Shown: piece by piece, positions 25,951 through 33,754 of the stretch | Numbering within the stretch: position 1 is the stretch's first letter | Layout of the letters: the number at the start of each line of letters is the position of its first letter | Source: Nitrospirota bacterium | GTDB taxonomy: Bacteria; JACPQY01 | Assembly: GCA_016180645.1 (NCBI GenBank) | Contig: JACPAV010000004.1 | Span: 62,001-126,000, forward strand | Direction of reading: 5' to 3' | Length of the DNA stretch: 64,000 bases | Made by a program: the position numbers and the translations under genes | Notes under the pieces: generated by a model | What the model was told of the DNA's origin: nothing | What the model saw: only the letters and a program-made list of their open reading frames with translations | Database searches by the model: none

Positions 25951-25963
25951 AGACTTCAGCAAC

Positions 25964-27274
25964 ATGGTGCTAGGCCTCGATCGATATCTGGACGCCGTGG
26001 AGCGGGTGGACCCCGTTCGCGTGAACGGCACGGTCATCGAAGTCACCGGATTGGCCATCATCGGCCACGGTCCCGGCTCCAGCATCGGAAGCCTCTGCGA
26101 AATCATCACCGAGGGCGGAAAAGTTCTCGGCGCGGAGGTCGTCGGATTTCGTGAGGGGAAAGTCATCCTCATGCCCCTCGGAGACACGCAGGGCATCGGT
26201 CCCGGCGCCAAGATCGTGCATAAGGGCCGCGTGGCCACCGTGCGCGTGGGCCGGAGCATGTTGGGCCGGGTGTTCGACGGTGTGGGAAACCCGTATGACG
26301 ACAAGGGATCGCTGGACGCCGAGACGGAGTGGCCGATCTACACCACGCCGATCAACCCGCTCAAGCGGGCGCGAATTCGCGAGCCGCTCGACGTGGGGGT
26401 TCGCGCGATCAACGGGATGCTGACTGTGGGAAAAGGCCAGCGCATGGGAATTTTTGCGGGGTCCGGAGTCGGCAAGAGCACCCTCCTCGGGATGATGGCA
26501 AGGCGGACGAAGGCCGACGTGTCGGTGGTGGCGCTCATCGGCGAACGAGGACGTGAAGTGCGGGAGTTCATCGAGAAGAGTTTGGGTGACGAGGGACGCA
26601 AGCGCTCCGTGGTGGTCGTGGCGACCTCGGATCAACCGCCCCTGATCCGCCTCCGCGGCGCATTCGCGGCCATGAGCATCGCGGAATATTTCCGATCGCT
26701 CGGGGCGGACGTCCTGTTCATGATGGATTCCATTACCCGGTTCGCCATGGCCCAGAGGGAGGTGGGCCTCGTTGTGGGCGAGCCCCCGACGTCGCGGGGA
26801 TACACGCCCTCGGTCTTCTCGATGTTTCCAAAAATTCTGGAGCGCGCGGGGACCTGGGACAAACCGGGGAGCATCACGGGCTTCTTCACCATCCTCGTGG
26901 AGCAGGACGACATCAACGATCCCATCGGCGATGCCGTACGTGCCATTCTCGACGGGCATATCATGCTCTCACGCTCCCTGGCAGCCCGGAACCACTACCC
27001 CTCGATCGACATCCTCCAAAGCATCAGCAGGACCATGATCGACTGCGTGCCTAAGGAGCAGATGGTGCTCACCAAGAAGGCGCTCACCGTGCTCTCGGAC
27101 TACCGCGAGGCGGAAGACCTCATCAACATCGGGGCCTACGTCAAGGGGTCCAGCCCCAAGATCGACTACGCCCTCAATTATGTGGACCGGGTGAACCAGT
27201 ACCTCCAACAGGATGTGGAGGCCGGCATCACCCTGCCCGAGAGCGTCAGCCACCTCCAACGGGTCTTTTCATGA
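25964..27274 (+). CDS. fliI: Flagellum-specific export ATPase FliI
   Basis: An F1-beta-like ATPase. Walker A is GIFAGSGVGKST, followed by VVALIGERGREVREF, the Walker B region DVLFMMDSITRFAMAQRE, and GEPPTSRGYTPSVFSMFPKILERAG, the FliI/YscN signature. It powers unfolding and export of flagellar substrates and pairs with FliH and FliJ. I prefer ATG 25964 (436 residues, starting MVLGLDRYLDAVERVDP as in relatives). An ATG at 25892 would add 24 residues encoded by the inverted repeat element. Confidence 0.95.
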   Translation: MVLGLDRYLDAVERVDPVRVNGTVIEVTGLAIIGHGPGSSIGSLCEIITEGGKVLGAEVVGFREGKVILMPLGDTQGIGPGAKIVHKGRVATVRVGRSMLGRVFDGVGNPYDDKGSLDAETEWPIYTTPINPLKRARIREPLDVGVRAINGMLTVGKGQRMGIFAGSGVGKSTLLGMMARRTKADVSVVALIGERGREVREFIEKSLGDEGRKRSVVVVATSDQPPLIRLRGAFAAMSIAEYFRSLGADVLFMMDSITRFAMAQREVGLVVGEPPTSRGYTPSVFSMFPKILERAGTWDKPGSITGFFTILVEQDDINDPIGDAVRAILDGHIMLSRSLAARNHYPSIDILQSISRTMIDCVPKEQMVLTKKALTVLSDYREAEDLINIGAYVKGSSPKIDYALNYVDRVNQYLQQDVEAGITLPESVSHLQRVFS

Positions 27275-27312
27275 TGACGCCTCCCGCCTCCCGCCTCTCG
27301 CCTCACTAAGCC

Positions 27313-27765
27313 ATGCCGTTCCGTTTTCGCCTCCAGAAGGTCCTTGAAGTCCGCGAGCGGATTGAAGAGAATAGGCGTAAGGAACTCCGAACGGCCATGG
27401 AACTCTATCAAGCGGAATTGCAGCGGTTGACCGCCCTGCGACGGAAGCACGAAGAGGTCCAGGCGGACTTCGACGAGCGGATGCGTACAGGCTTTGTGCC
27501 CTACGAGGGTGTGATCTATCAGAACTACTTCCGGCGATCGCGACAGGAAATCGCCGACCAAAACGGACGCATTGCGAAGTCCAAGCTGAACGTGGATGAG
27601 AAACGGAAGGCCTACATACAGTCAAGGAAGGAAAAGCAGGTCATCGAGCGGTTCAAGGAGCGTCGGTTCGAGGAGTATCGGGTCGAAGAGGAGCGTTCGC
27701 AGAATAAGTTGCTCAATGAGCTTGGCGTGATCGCCTTCAACCGGCCGGAGGAAAGTGCCCAGTGA
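27313..27765 (+). CDS. fliJ: Flagellar export protein FliJ
   Basis: A 150-residue, almost fully charged coiled-coil protein starting FRFRLQKVLEVRERIEE, the typical FliJ N-terminus. FliJ is a gamma-subunit-like stalk that enters the FliI hexamer and escorts chaperones. The gene lies 38 bases after fliI, and its last codons overlap the next start (GTGA). Confidence 0.9.
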   Translation: MPFRFRLQKVLEVRERIEENRRKELRTAMELYQAELQRLTALRRKHEEVQADFDERMRTGFVPYEGVIYQNYFRRSRQEIADQNGRIAKSKLNVDEKRKAYIQSRKEKQVIERFKERRFEEYRVEEERSQNKLLNELGVIAFNRPEESAQ

Positions 27766-28415
27766 GCATTTGGGAGCGCCTCCTCGTCGCGGTCATCGCG
27801 GTAAAGATCGTGGTTTCCGGCGTCGTCCTTTACAAACGGAACGGCGTCTTCGGGATCGCCCACAAGGAGGCCAGCGCGCAGGCGCCCACGCCGGAGGACT
27901 CGTCGCGGTTGACGGGCACCATCCCCCCGAAACCCGGGAAGGAAATCAGTCTCGAAGAACTGCTGCGCATTCTCAAGGAGCGCGATGAATTGGTCATCAA
28001 ACGGGCCCTCCCCCCCGAAGAGGAGATTCGGGGAGCCGAGGTGCTGAAGGCGCTCGAAGATCGACAGAAATCACTTACGAAGAAGGACGAGGAGCTCCGC
28101 CACCGCGAGCAACGCCTCGCGCAGCTCAAATTGGAGATCGAGAATCGCGTCAAGGAGCTTTCCGGGCTGAAGAGCGAACTTCAGGGCCTCATCCAGAAGC
28201 GCGAAGTGGTGGTTGAAGAAAATCTCCGCCGGCTGGCCAAGATATACGATCAGACGCCCCCGGAAGAGGCCGCGAAGATCATGGATGCCCTGCCGGTGGA
28301 GGTCGCCTCCGATATTTTTCTCCGCATGAAAGAGCGCAGCGCGGGCCGCATCAAGGCCGCGATGGATGCGGAGAAAGCCCGCCTCGTCGACCTCGAAATC
28401 GCGAAGAAGAGATAG
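27762..28415 (+). CDS. MotE-like flagellar protein with MgtE-N-type domain
   Basis: A 217-residue protein. A single N-terminal membrane helix (LLVAVIAVKIVVSGVVLY) is followed by a long coiled coil (about 100-150). The C-terminal domain PPEEAAKIMDALPVEVASDIFLRM matches the MgtE N-terminal repeat as found in MotE proteins. MotE is a chaperone or stabiliser of stator protein MotC/MotB in some bacteria. The GTG start overlaps the fliJ stop, placing it last in the flagellar operon. Assignment is by architecture and position. Confidence 0.78.
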   Translation: MSIWERLLVAVIAVKIVVSGVVLYKRNGVFGIAHKEASAQAPTPEDSSRLTGTIPPKPGKEISLEELLRILKERDELVIKRALPPEEEIRGAEVLKALEDRQKSLTKKDEELRHREQRLAQLKLEIENRVKELSGLKSELQGLIQKREVVVEENLRRLAKIYDQTPPEEAAKIMDALPVEVASDIFLRMKERSAGRIKAAMDAEKARLVDLEIAKKR

Positions 28416-28453
28416 CCTCTTCGGCCGCGCCACACCGGCCTCTCCCTGATCAT

Positions 28454-29245
28454 CTACGCCGGCCTGACGGCCTCCACTTCCAACCGGACCATGGGGACGT
28501 GAGTGTTCCCCTGGGCGTCCAACGGATATCGCGCCACGTATGCGCGCAGTTCTTCATCGAGAAACATCTCCCGGAGCGATTCGGGCAGTCGCGCGAAATA
28601 GGGAATGCCGTGGGTCGTCCGGAGCCAGGCCTTGAGACCCTCCACGCCTCGGTGGGCCATGTCTTTCGGCATAAGCTCGATCCGGCCCGCCTCGAATCCC
28701 GCGTCCTTGACCCAACTCCGATACTCCCGGGCTGAACAAAATCGCCAGGGCTCTACGAATCCTTGGAAGTGGGGGGCCCACTTCGGCCTCCGGATGATTT
28801 CACCGGTGATTTGACGGATCGGAAGGGCGTTCCCCTCGCCGCCGAATTGGAGAAGAAGTCGTCCACCCGGACGCAAGGCCCGATGGAATCCTTTCAGCGC
28901 CTTGGGGTGATCGTGCACCCAGTGAAGGCAGGAGAACGATACGATGAGATCGAATCGCGCGTTGAACGTGAGGAGACTGGCCTCGCCTTGCTCGAATCCC
29001 AGGTTGGGGAACCGACTCCGCGGGTAGTTCTGGCCTGCATACTTCACCATTTCGGCGGATTGGTCCACGCCGAGAACGATTCCACGGGGGACAAGCCCTG
29101 CGAGCCCGGCCGTGATCTTCCCATCGCCACAGCCCACGTCGAGGATGCATTCATCTCCGCGGAATTGGATACGGCCGAGGGTCTCCTTCGCCCACCTTTC
29201 CTGTTCGGACGAGCTCCGCGCGTAGTCCTCAGCGCTCCATTTCAT
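28454..29245 (-). CDS. SAM-dependent methyltransferase (trans-aconitate methyltransferase-like)
   Basis: A 263-residue class I methyltransferase. ILDVGCGDGKITAGLA is motif I, GVDQSAEMVKYA the acidic loop, FDLIVSFSCLHWVHD motif II, and LRPGGRLLLQFGGEG motif III. The C-terminal half (AHRGVEGLKAWLRTTHGIPYFARLP) resembles trans-aconitate 2-methyltransferase and related small-molecule enzymes. It is convergent with the flagellar operon and follows the DsbD-N-like gene on the minus strand. The substrate is not certain. Confidence 0.85.
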   Translation of the reverse strand: MKWSAEDYARSSSEQERWAKETLGRIQFRGDECILDVGCGDGKITAGLAGLVPRGIVLGVDQSAEMVKYAGQNYPRSRFPNLGFEQGEASLLTFNARFDLIVSFSCLHWVHDHPKALKGFHRALRPGGRLLLQFGGEGNALPIRQITGEIIRRPKWAPHFQGFVEPWRFCSAREYRSWVKDAGFEAGRIELMPKDMAHRGVEGLKAWLRTTHGIPYFARLPESLREMFLDEELRAYVARYPLDAQGNTHVPMVRLEVEAVRPA

Positions 29246-29269
29246 GGCGGCGGGAAGGTCCTACGAATT

Positions 29270-29776
29270 CTATGGATGAGCCGTGACCCGGACGGAGATT
29301 TCAACGGGGACGGAGGCAGGAAAAAGGCACCGGTGGTTGTCGCAAGCCTGGTAGGCCATTTCACCCTTGAGCATGTGTTCGCCTTCCGGTGCCATGAGGT
29401 CGGCATCGATGGGAAGGAGCACTTCGAAGGTTCCCTCGTAGGTTGAGATCGGATCGGTCTCTCCTTCAATTCGGTGAGGCTTTCCCGGCGGGTAGAGAGG
29501 CGTGCCCACGTGGAGGATCGAAGTGTCGTCAACTCTCAACTCGACCGGAACGAGATAGTCCTTGCTCGGGGGATTGGCCTGCACGTGGTAGCCCTCGGCC
29601 ACGGCGGCCTTAATCTTAACATGGGCGATCCTTCCACGCGCCACGGCCACCGGTTCGAGGGGTGCCACGACCAGCACAGGCTTCCTCGGCCCGACTGGGG
29701 CACCGGGCTCCCCACGCTTCTCACAGGCGCACACGGCTAGAACAACGGCTATCCATGGGATGGCGCGTATGAACAT
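29270..29776 (-). CDS. Lipoprotein with DsbD N-terminal-like domain
   Basis: A 168-residue lipoprotein with lipobox AVCAC, chosen start MFIRAIPWIAVVLAV. The domain resembles the N-terminal immunoglobulin-like domain of the thiol reductase DsbD (DsbD-alpha). It has GYHVQANPPSKDYLVPVEL and near the C-terminus YQACDNHRCLFP, where the two Cys match the redox pair of DsbD-alpha. In DsbD this domain passes electrons to periplasmic substrates. Here it is a separate lipoprotein, with no DsbD transmembrane part next to it. Upstream lies the repeat cluster, so the longer frame into the repeats is probably not translated. Confidence 0.72.
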   Translation of the reverse strand: MFIRAIPWIAVVLAVCACEKRGEPGAPVGPRKPVLVVAPLEPVAVARGRIAHVKIKAAVAEGYHVQANPPSKDYLVPVELRVDDTSILHVGTPLYPPGKPHRIEGETDPISTYEGTFEVLLPIDADLMAPEGEHMLKGEMAYQACDNHRCLFPASVPVEISVRVTAHP

Positions 29777-29842
29777 CAGCCTGAATCGTCCCCCAGCAGC
29801 CGTAGGACTAGCAGTGGAGGCTACCTTATTGTGCCAATACTT

Positions 29843-30086
29843 AGCTCGACTTTTGCCATTTTTTGAAAGGCTTATGTTGGTCATTATGCGTGGGGGAGCG
29901 TCTTCAGACCCTCCCGAAAAGAGGGAGCATCTGAAGATGCTCCCCTACGAATCGGCATTCTGTCAGAGGCTCTAAGCTCGACTTTTGCCATTTTTTGAAA
30001 GGTTTATGTTGGTCATCATGCGTAGGGGAGGGTCTTTAGACCCTCCCGACAAGAGGGAGCATCTGAAGATGCTCCCCTACGAATCG
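29843..30086. repeat. Tandem duplication with palindromic cores, copies B and C
   Basis: The segment beginning AGCTCGACTTTTGCCATTTT occurs at 29843 and again at 29975. Each copy carries a 59-base double palindrome (29890-29948 and 30022-30080) of the same family as copy A at 12580-12638, in the opposite orientation. The right flank of copy B, GAATCGGCATTCTGT, also matches copy A. Confidence 0.85.
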
Positions 30087-30174
30087 CTTGAGCGGTGTCT
30101 GAAGATACCTTCCCATCCGAGCGAGATTCTGAGTGATGTTCACACAGCATGGAAAAATGGCAAAAGTCGATCTC

Positions 30175-30356
30175 AGAGCCTATCCCAAAACGTATCGCGG
30201 ACCCTGACACGTCTTCCAGTGCGGCCGCGGCCCCGAACGGGTTCGGAGCCGGGCGGCAGCGATGGCCCGCTACGGAGAGATCGTTTTTCGACTGTAGCGG
30301 AGCCTTTAGGCTCCGCAAAACCCGCTCCGTTTCCGCCGGGTTTTGGGATAGGCTCT
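30175..30356. repeat. MITE-like element with 16-base terminal inverted repeats
   Basis: AGAGCCTATCCCAAAA at 30175-30190 and its perfect complement TTTTGGGATAGGCTCT at 30341-30356 enclose 150 GC-rich bases with no gene. An inner hairpin GCGGAGCCTTTAGGCTCCGC lies near its right end. No clear target-site duplication is visible. Confidence 0.75.
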
Positions 30357-30398
30357 TAGTTCCAATCTGTCCCAACACCCAGCCTGATTTCTCCCTCA

Positions 30399-30418
30399 AA
30401 GTTGTCGCATGACAACTT
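30399..30418 (-). terminator. Hairpin at the end of the ParB gene
   Basis: AAGTTGTC and GACAACTT form a perfect 8-base stem with a GCAT loop overlapping the stop codon. On the minus strand it is followed by TTTGAGGG, so the T-run is short. Confidence 0.4.
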
Positions 30419-31194
30419 CAGGCCAGTTTTACCCTTAGGATTTCAACCGCCTTCTCAAGCTCGGATGTGTCTGTAAGGAAGATTTCAACTACTATCCCTT
30501 GTCTCCTCTGGCGGAGCGTAAGCCGGGTCTTCCCAGATATCCATGTCGTCCCTTCACGAATCGTTGAGCTGGGATTTTCGCCTCCATCTCTGACACGCTT
30601 TGCCCTCACCTCTGCTTCAGACACGGGAAGCTCGCCATCCAGAACCTCTCCAAGCAGCTTCCTTTGGGCATCGGGGTCGTTCCGCAAAGATCCGATCGCC
30701 CGGGCGTGGCCGAATTGGATTCTCCTTTCCCGAAGAGCTTCGAGCACCTCCGGAATAAGTTGAAAGGTCGCGAGAAGGTGCGATACGTAGGCCTTATCCT
30801 TCCCAAGTTTCTTTGCTACCTCGTACTGCTTAAGCCCGTGGTCGGCGACGAGGGCCTTTGCTACGAGAGCCTCCTCATATGGTGTCATTTGCTCCCTAAC
30901 CACGTTGTCGACAAGGCCAAACTCAATGGCCTCTTTCTCACCCATCTCCACCACTAGGCAGGGGACTGGGTGATCTTTCCCGAAGTCCAGCCCCAAGAGG
31001 GCTTGGTAGCGGCCGTCCCCGCTGATGATGTCGTAGGTCTCGGAATCGGTCTTCCGAACCACTAGTGGAATGAGCGGGCCGCTCGTTGCCTGAACCGACT
31101 TCTTGAGCTGCTCGAGCTTCGTTGGGCTATGTGCCTTTCTGACGCGGTGATTGGAGAGTCTCAAGTTCCCTAAAGGGATATTTTGGAACTGCAC
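30418..31194 (-). CDS. ParB/RepB/Spo0J-family protein
   Basis: A 258-residue ParB-like protein. The N-terminal ParB/Srx domain shows PLIPLVVRKT, IISGDGRYQAL (the G-x-x-R nucleotide loop), and LVDNVVREQMTPYEEA (box II/III). A helix-turn-helix follows (YEVAKKLGKDKAYVSHLLATF). The ParB/Srx fold binds CTP in chromosomal ParB proteins and acts as an enzyme in some relatives. It starts at GTG. There is no parA next to it and no parS-like site was recognised, so a role in chromosome segregation is doubtful; it could be a plasmid or phage remnant, or a regulator. Confidence 0.85.
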   Translation of the reverse strand: MQFQNIPLGNLRLSNHRVRKAHSPTKLEQLKKSVQATSGPLIPLVVRKTDSETYDIISGDGRYQALLGLDFGKDHPVPCLVVEMGEKEAIEFGLVDNVVREQMTPYEEALVAKALVADHGLKQYEVAKKLGKDKAYVSHLLATFQLIPEVLEALRERRIQFGHARAIGSLRNDPDAQRKLLGEVLDGELPVSEAEVRAKRVRDGGENPSSTIREGTTWISGKTRLTLRQRRQGIVVEIFLTDTSELEKAVEILRVKLA

Positions 31195-31343
31195 CCCGCA
31201 CCTAATCCTTTGAAATCGGGCTTCCCCAATGCAGCCTGAAAAGGGTCAAATGGGAGGCCGTGTGGCGCTTCTCGATCAGACAGAACAAGTGCGGGGGCAC
31301 GGAGCGGGATATTATCCAAAATAAGGCCGAAGTCAACCCCGCG

Positions 31344-31973
31344 TCATCTTGTCGATGGGCGGAACGCCAGAGGGTTCGAACCTTGCAGGAAGTGGTCAAC
31401 AATCAGGTCGACCGATGCCTTTACACTCAGCTTCGATACCAAGGGATTGATTCCCAGGCTCCTTTGCTCCAACATATAGTATAAGAGCCCGCCGAAAATT
31501 TGAGCTTGGAGCTCGACCGCCAGGTCGCCGCGGACGAGTCCCTGTTGTCTCGCTCTTGCCAGAAATCGCACCAAGGGCTCCGACCTGTTTTTCACGTGGT
31601 AGGCTCGGTAGTCCCTCAGGAGATCCGGCTCTTCGAGCAGGGTGAATCGGAGCAGTCGGAAAAAATCCGGATTCTTTTCATAAGCATCGAACGCCGATCT
31701 CGCCGCAGTTTGCAGGAACGAGACGAGCGAGTATTCCTTCGGCTTGTCAAACGGCGCAATGGTTTCCGCGAGGCGGTTCTTTTCGATCAGCGCCTTGAGC
31801 AGATCCTTCTTCGATCCGAAGTAGCGAAAGATCAGCGCCTCATTCACGCCCGCTTCCATGGCAATCGCCTTGGTCTTTGCCCCGTGGTAGCCCGACCGCG
31901 CCATCAGCTTCAGCGCGGCCAAGAGGATCTTCTCCTTAGTCTCCTCGCTCCTCCGGAGAACGGGACGTTTCAT
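31344..31973 (-). CDS. TetR-family transcriptional regulator
   Basis: A 209-residue TetR-type repressor. The N-terminal HTH is visible as TKEKILLAALKLMARSGYHGAKTKAIAMEAGVNEALIFRYF split by normal spacing, ending with the family FxYFGSKKDLL. The C-terminal domain is helical and has no conserved ligand motif. Two 16-base palindromes upstream (32056 and 32139) are likely its operators, so it probably represses itself and a divergent gene. The 60 bases before its ATG form a large inverted repeat. Confidence 0.92.
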   Translation of the reverse strand: MKRPVLRRSEETKEKILLAALKLMARSGYHGAKTKAIAMEAGVNEALIFRYFGSKKDLLKALIEKNRLAETIAPFDKPKEYSLVSFLQTAARSAFDAYEKNPDFFRLLRFTLLEEPDLLRDYRAYHVKNRSEPLVRFLARARQQGLVRGDLAVELQAQIFGGLLYYMLEQRSLGINPLVSKLSVKASVDLIVDHFLQGSNPLAFRPSTR

Positions 31974-32042
31974 CCCACCACCTCCCGCCGGCCCTTCGGG
32001 CCGCTATCTTCAGCCGCCTTCGGCGGCGCGGGAGGTGGTGGG
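31974..32042. repeat. Large inverted repeat with nested hairpins
   Basis: Arms CCCACCACCTCCCGC (31974-31988) and GCGGGAGGTGGTGGG (32028-32042) are perfect complements of 15 bases. Two small hairpins, GGCCCTTCGGGCC and GCCGCCTTCGGCGGC, lie between them. The structure sits directly before the TetR start codon and could fold in the leader mRNA. Confidence 0.8.
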
Positions 32043-32055
32043 GTCACCCCACAAT

Positions 32056-32071
32056 GTAAGCATATGCTTAC
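32056..32071. promoter_or_regulatory. Palindromic operator 1, probably for the TetR regulator
   Basis: GTAAGCATATGCTTAC is a perfect 16-base palindrome 83 bases before the TetR start. A copy with one changed base lies 83 bases further on. Confidence 0.8.
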
Positions 32072-32138
32072 CCGCGCGTCAAACCCGTGCATGGAATTTC
32101 ATGACGCACTACCCCCTTGACTCCCCTTGGGTCATGAC

Positions 32139-32154
32139 GTAAGCGTATGCTTAC
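32139..32154. promoter_or_regulatory. Palindromic operator 2, probably for the TetR regulator
   Basis: GTAAGCGTATGCTTAC differs from operator 1 by one base. It lies on the side facing the plus-strand region, and a purine-rich AGGAG follows at 32160-32164. Confidence 0.78.
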
Positions 32155-32337
32155 TTCATGAGGAGACAAGAAGGATCATGCGGACACTCCATTCGAAGGA
32201 GACACGGAGGCCGCGCCCGTCACGGGTGATCTTCTCGCGTCGGCGCCACGATACTGAAGCGGCTTTCCAGCCCCCTCGACGCCGCTTCCAACCGGGCGTA
32301 GGATGGGCCGGTGGCCCGATCCTCGAAAGGGAAGTGC

Positions 32338-33660
32338 ATGGTCCCGGTGACGTGGGTCCTGGGTGCCGCTTCCCTCGTCGCCGGATGCGGAGAGGGTAGG
32401 CAATCCACCAGCACCCCCTCCCAAGCCGGACCTGAATCAGCGGAGAACGTGGCCGGGATGACCGCTCCGGTAATCACCTTTATCGAGCTCCGTGCGCGAG
32501 GCGACCGCGCTATTCTAGTAGGTGGCACTGAAACATTTATTGCGTATCCCAAGGATGCCAGCGGAACGGGGGTCGGTCCCGTCAATCTCAAGTGGAACGT
32601 CTCTGATCCTGGAATCGCCGAGGTCACCAAAGCGCCAGAGGGTGGGCCGGCGGCCGGCGTGACGGCGAGATCCCCTGGACAGGCAACGCTTCAGGCGTGT
32701 TGCGTACCCGGGCCGGGACCCGAGGACGACCCGCAGGCGCCCCGGTGCGTCCTTGAGGTGTGCGGTGTGACCACAGTGCTCAGCGTCGCACGAGATGCCG
32801 TCACCGCTCTATCCTCGGGGGTGCCCGGAGCGCTCGCTTCAGTCAGCTTTCCCTCCGACGACCGGACGGGCTTCGCCGGCGGCGACGGGTCGACTCTACT
32901 CAAGACATCGGACGGAGGGAGTTCTTGGACGCGGGTGGGTCCGTCGGCCGGAGCCGGTTTCGTTTCGATCGCCTTCCCATCGGGAACTTCACTGGGATTT
33001 GCCTTGGCAGGCAGTGCCGTGTGGAAGACTCCCGACGGCGGCTCTTCCTGGTCGAAGCAGGAGCACGGCTCGAAATCGGTGATGACGGCCCTCCATTTCC
33101 CTTCGGAATCCGTGGGCTATGCGGTGGGGGGAAGCGGAATGGTGGCAAAGACCACGGATGGCGGGGCGACGTGGAAATTGGTGCCCACAGGAGCATCCGT
33201 ATCGCTACGGGGGTTGTACTTCATCAATGCAGAAACGGGCTATGCCGTGGGCGACAGCGGGATGATCTTAAAGACGACCGACGGAGGCGGGGCATGGACG
33301 ACACAGGCCCCTGGAGTGCCAGGATACCTCTCGGATATCGTGTGCGCGGATGCCGCCTTATCTATTGCGGTAGGCAATCTGACGATCCTACGGACGACCG
33401 ACGGCGGGTCGAATTGGTCGCCACACCTGGCATACCCGGAGCTCACGGCGGTTCACCTTCTCAGCGATGGCCGGACCGGTTACGCGGTGGGCGGAAACGG
33501 GCGAATCCTCAAGACCGTCGACGGCGGAGAAACGTGGGTCCTGGAGCCTTCCGGAACCACCGCCAAACTCTGGGATGTCCACTTTCCACCCAACGGCCGT
33601 ACCGGTTTCATCGTCGGCGACAACGGCACAATCCTGAAAATCGAATCGCCCGCGCTCTGA
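32338..33660 (+). CDS. YCF48/BNR-repeat lipoprotein
   Basis: A 440-residue lipoprotein (lipobox SLVAGC). ATG 32338 has GGGA 5 bases upstream. Residues 40-150 resemble a bacterial Ig-like domain (PVNLKWNVSDPGIAEV). The rest is a beta-propeller of about six blades, each with an Asp-box: TSDGGSSW, TPDGGSSW, TTDGGATW, TTDGGGAW, TTDGGSNW, TVDGGETW, alternating with GYAVGGSG-type strands. This is the pattern of the Ycf48/Hcf136-like family, which in photosynthetic cells helps photosystem II assembly and elsewhere is of unknown use. The gene lies downstream of operator 2, but about 180 bases away. Confidence 0.82.
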   Translation: MVPVTWVLGAASLVAGCGEGRQSTSTPSQAGPESAENVAGMTAPVITFIELRARGDRAILVGGTETFIAYPKDASGTGVGPVNLKWNVSDPGIAEVTKAPEGGPAAGVTARSPGQATLQACCVPGPGPEDDPQAPRCVLEVCGVTTVLSVARDAVTALSSGVPGALASVSFPSDDRTGFAGGDGSTLLKTSDGGSSWTRVGPSAGAGFVSIAFPSGTSLGFALAGSAVWKTPDGGSSWSKQEHGSKSVMTALHFPSESVGYAVGGSGMVAKTTDGGATWKLVPTGASVSLRGLYFINAETGYAVGDSGMILKTTDGGGAWTTQAPGVPGYLSDIVCADAALSIAVGNLTILRTTDGGSNWSPHLAYPELTAVHLLSDGRTGYAVGGNGRILKTVDGGETWVLEPSGTTAKLWDVHFPPNGRTGFIVGDNGTILKIESPAL

Positions 33661-33729
33661 GCACCCCGGGCGCGAGGACCGGCACGCAACGGGGGATCCG
33701 ACGACCCTACGCCCAGCCATGGACAATGC

Positions 33730-33741
33730 TGCATCAATGCA
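33730..33741. promoter_or_regulatory. Small palindrome before the vapB-type gene
   Basis: TGCATCAATGCA lies 13 bases before the antitoxin start and overlaps a likely promoter; TAATAT at 33743 could be its -10. Ribbon-helix-helix antitoxins usually repress their own operon through such sites. Confidence 0.4.
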
Positions 33742-33754
33742 GTAATATGCTTTT

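Larger units (their letters stand above)
29777..30417. other. Intergenic repeat cluster, no gene seen
   Basis: About 640 bases with no recognisable gene. It contains a tandem duplication of 132 bases (29843-29974 and 29975 onward), two double-palindrome cores, an inverted copy of the 18-base TCGACTTTTGCCATTTTT at 30153-30170, and a 182-base element with 16-base terminal inverted repeats (30175-30356). It separates the DsbD-N-like gene from the ParB gene. Confidence 0.7.

Noticed and set aside
32178-32399. Small plus-strand gene after TetR operator 2
   Set aside because: The frame from the ATG at 32178 is Arg/Pro/Gly-rich with no motif and overlaps the real lipoprotein gene; base use looks non-coding.
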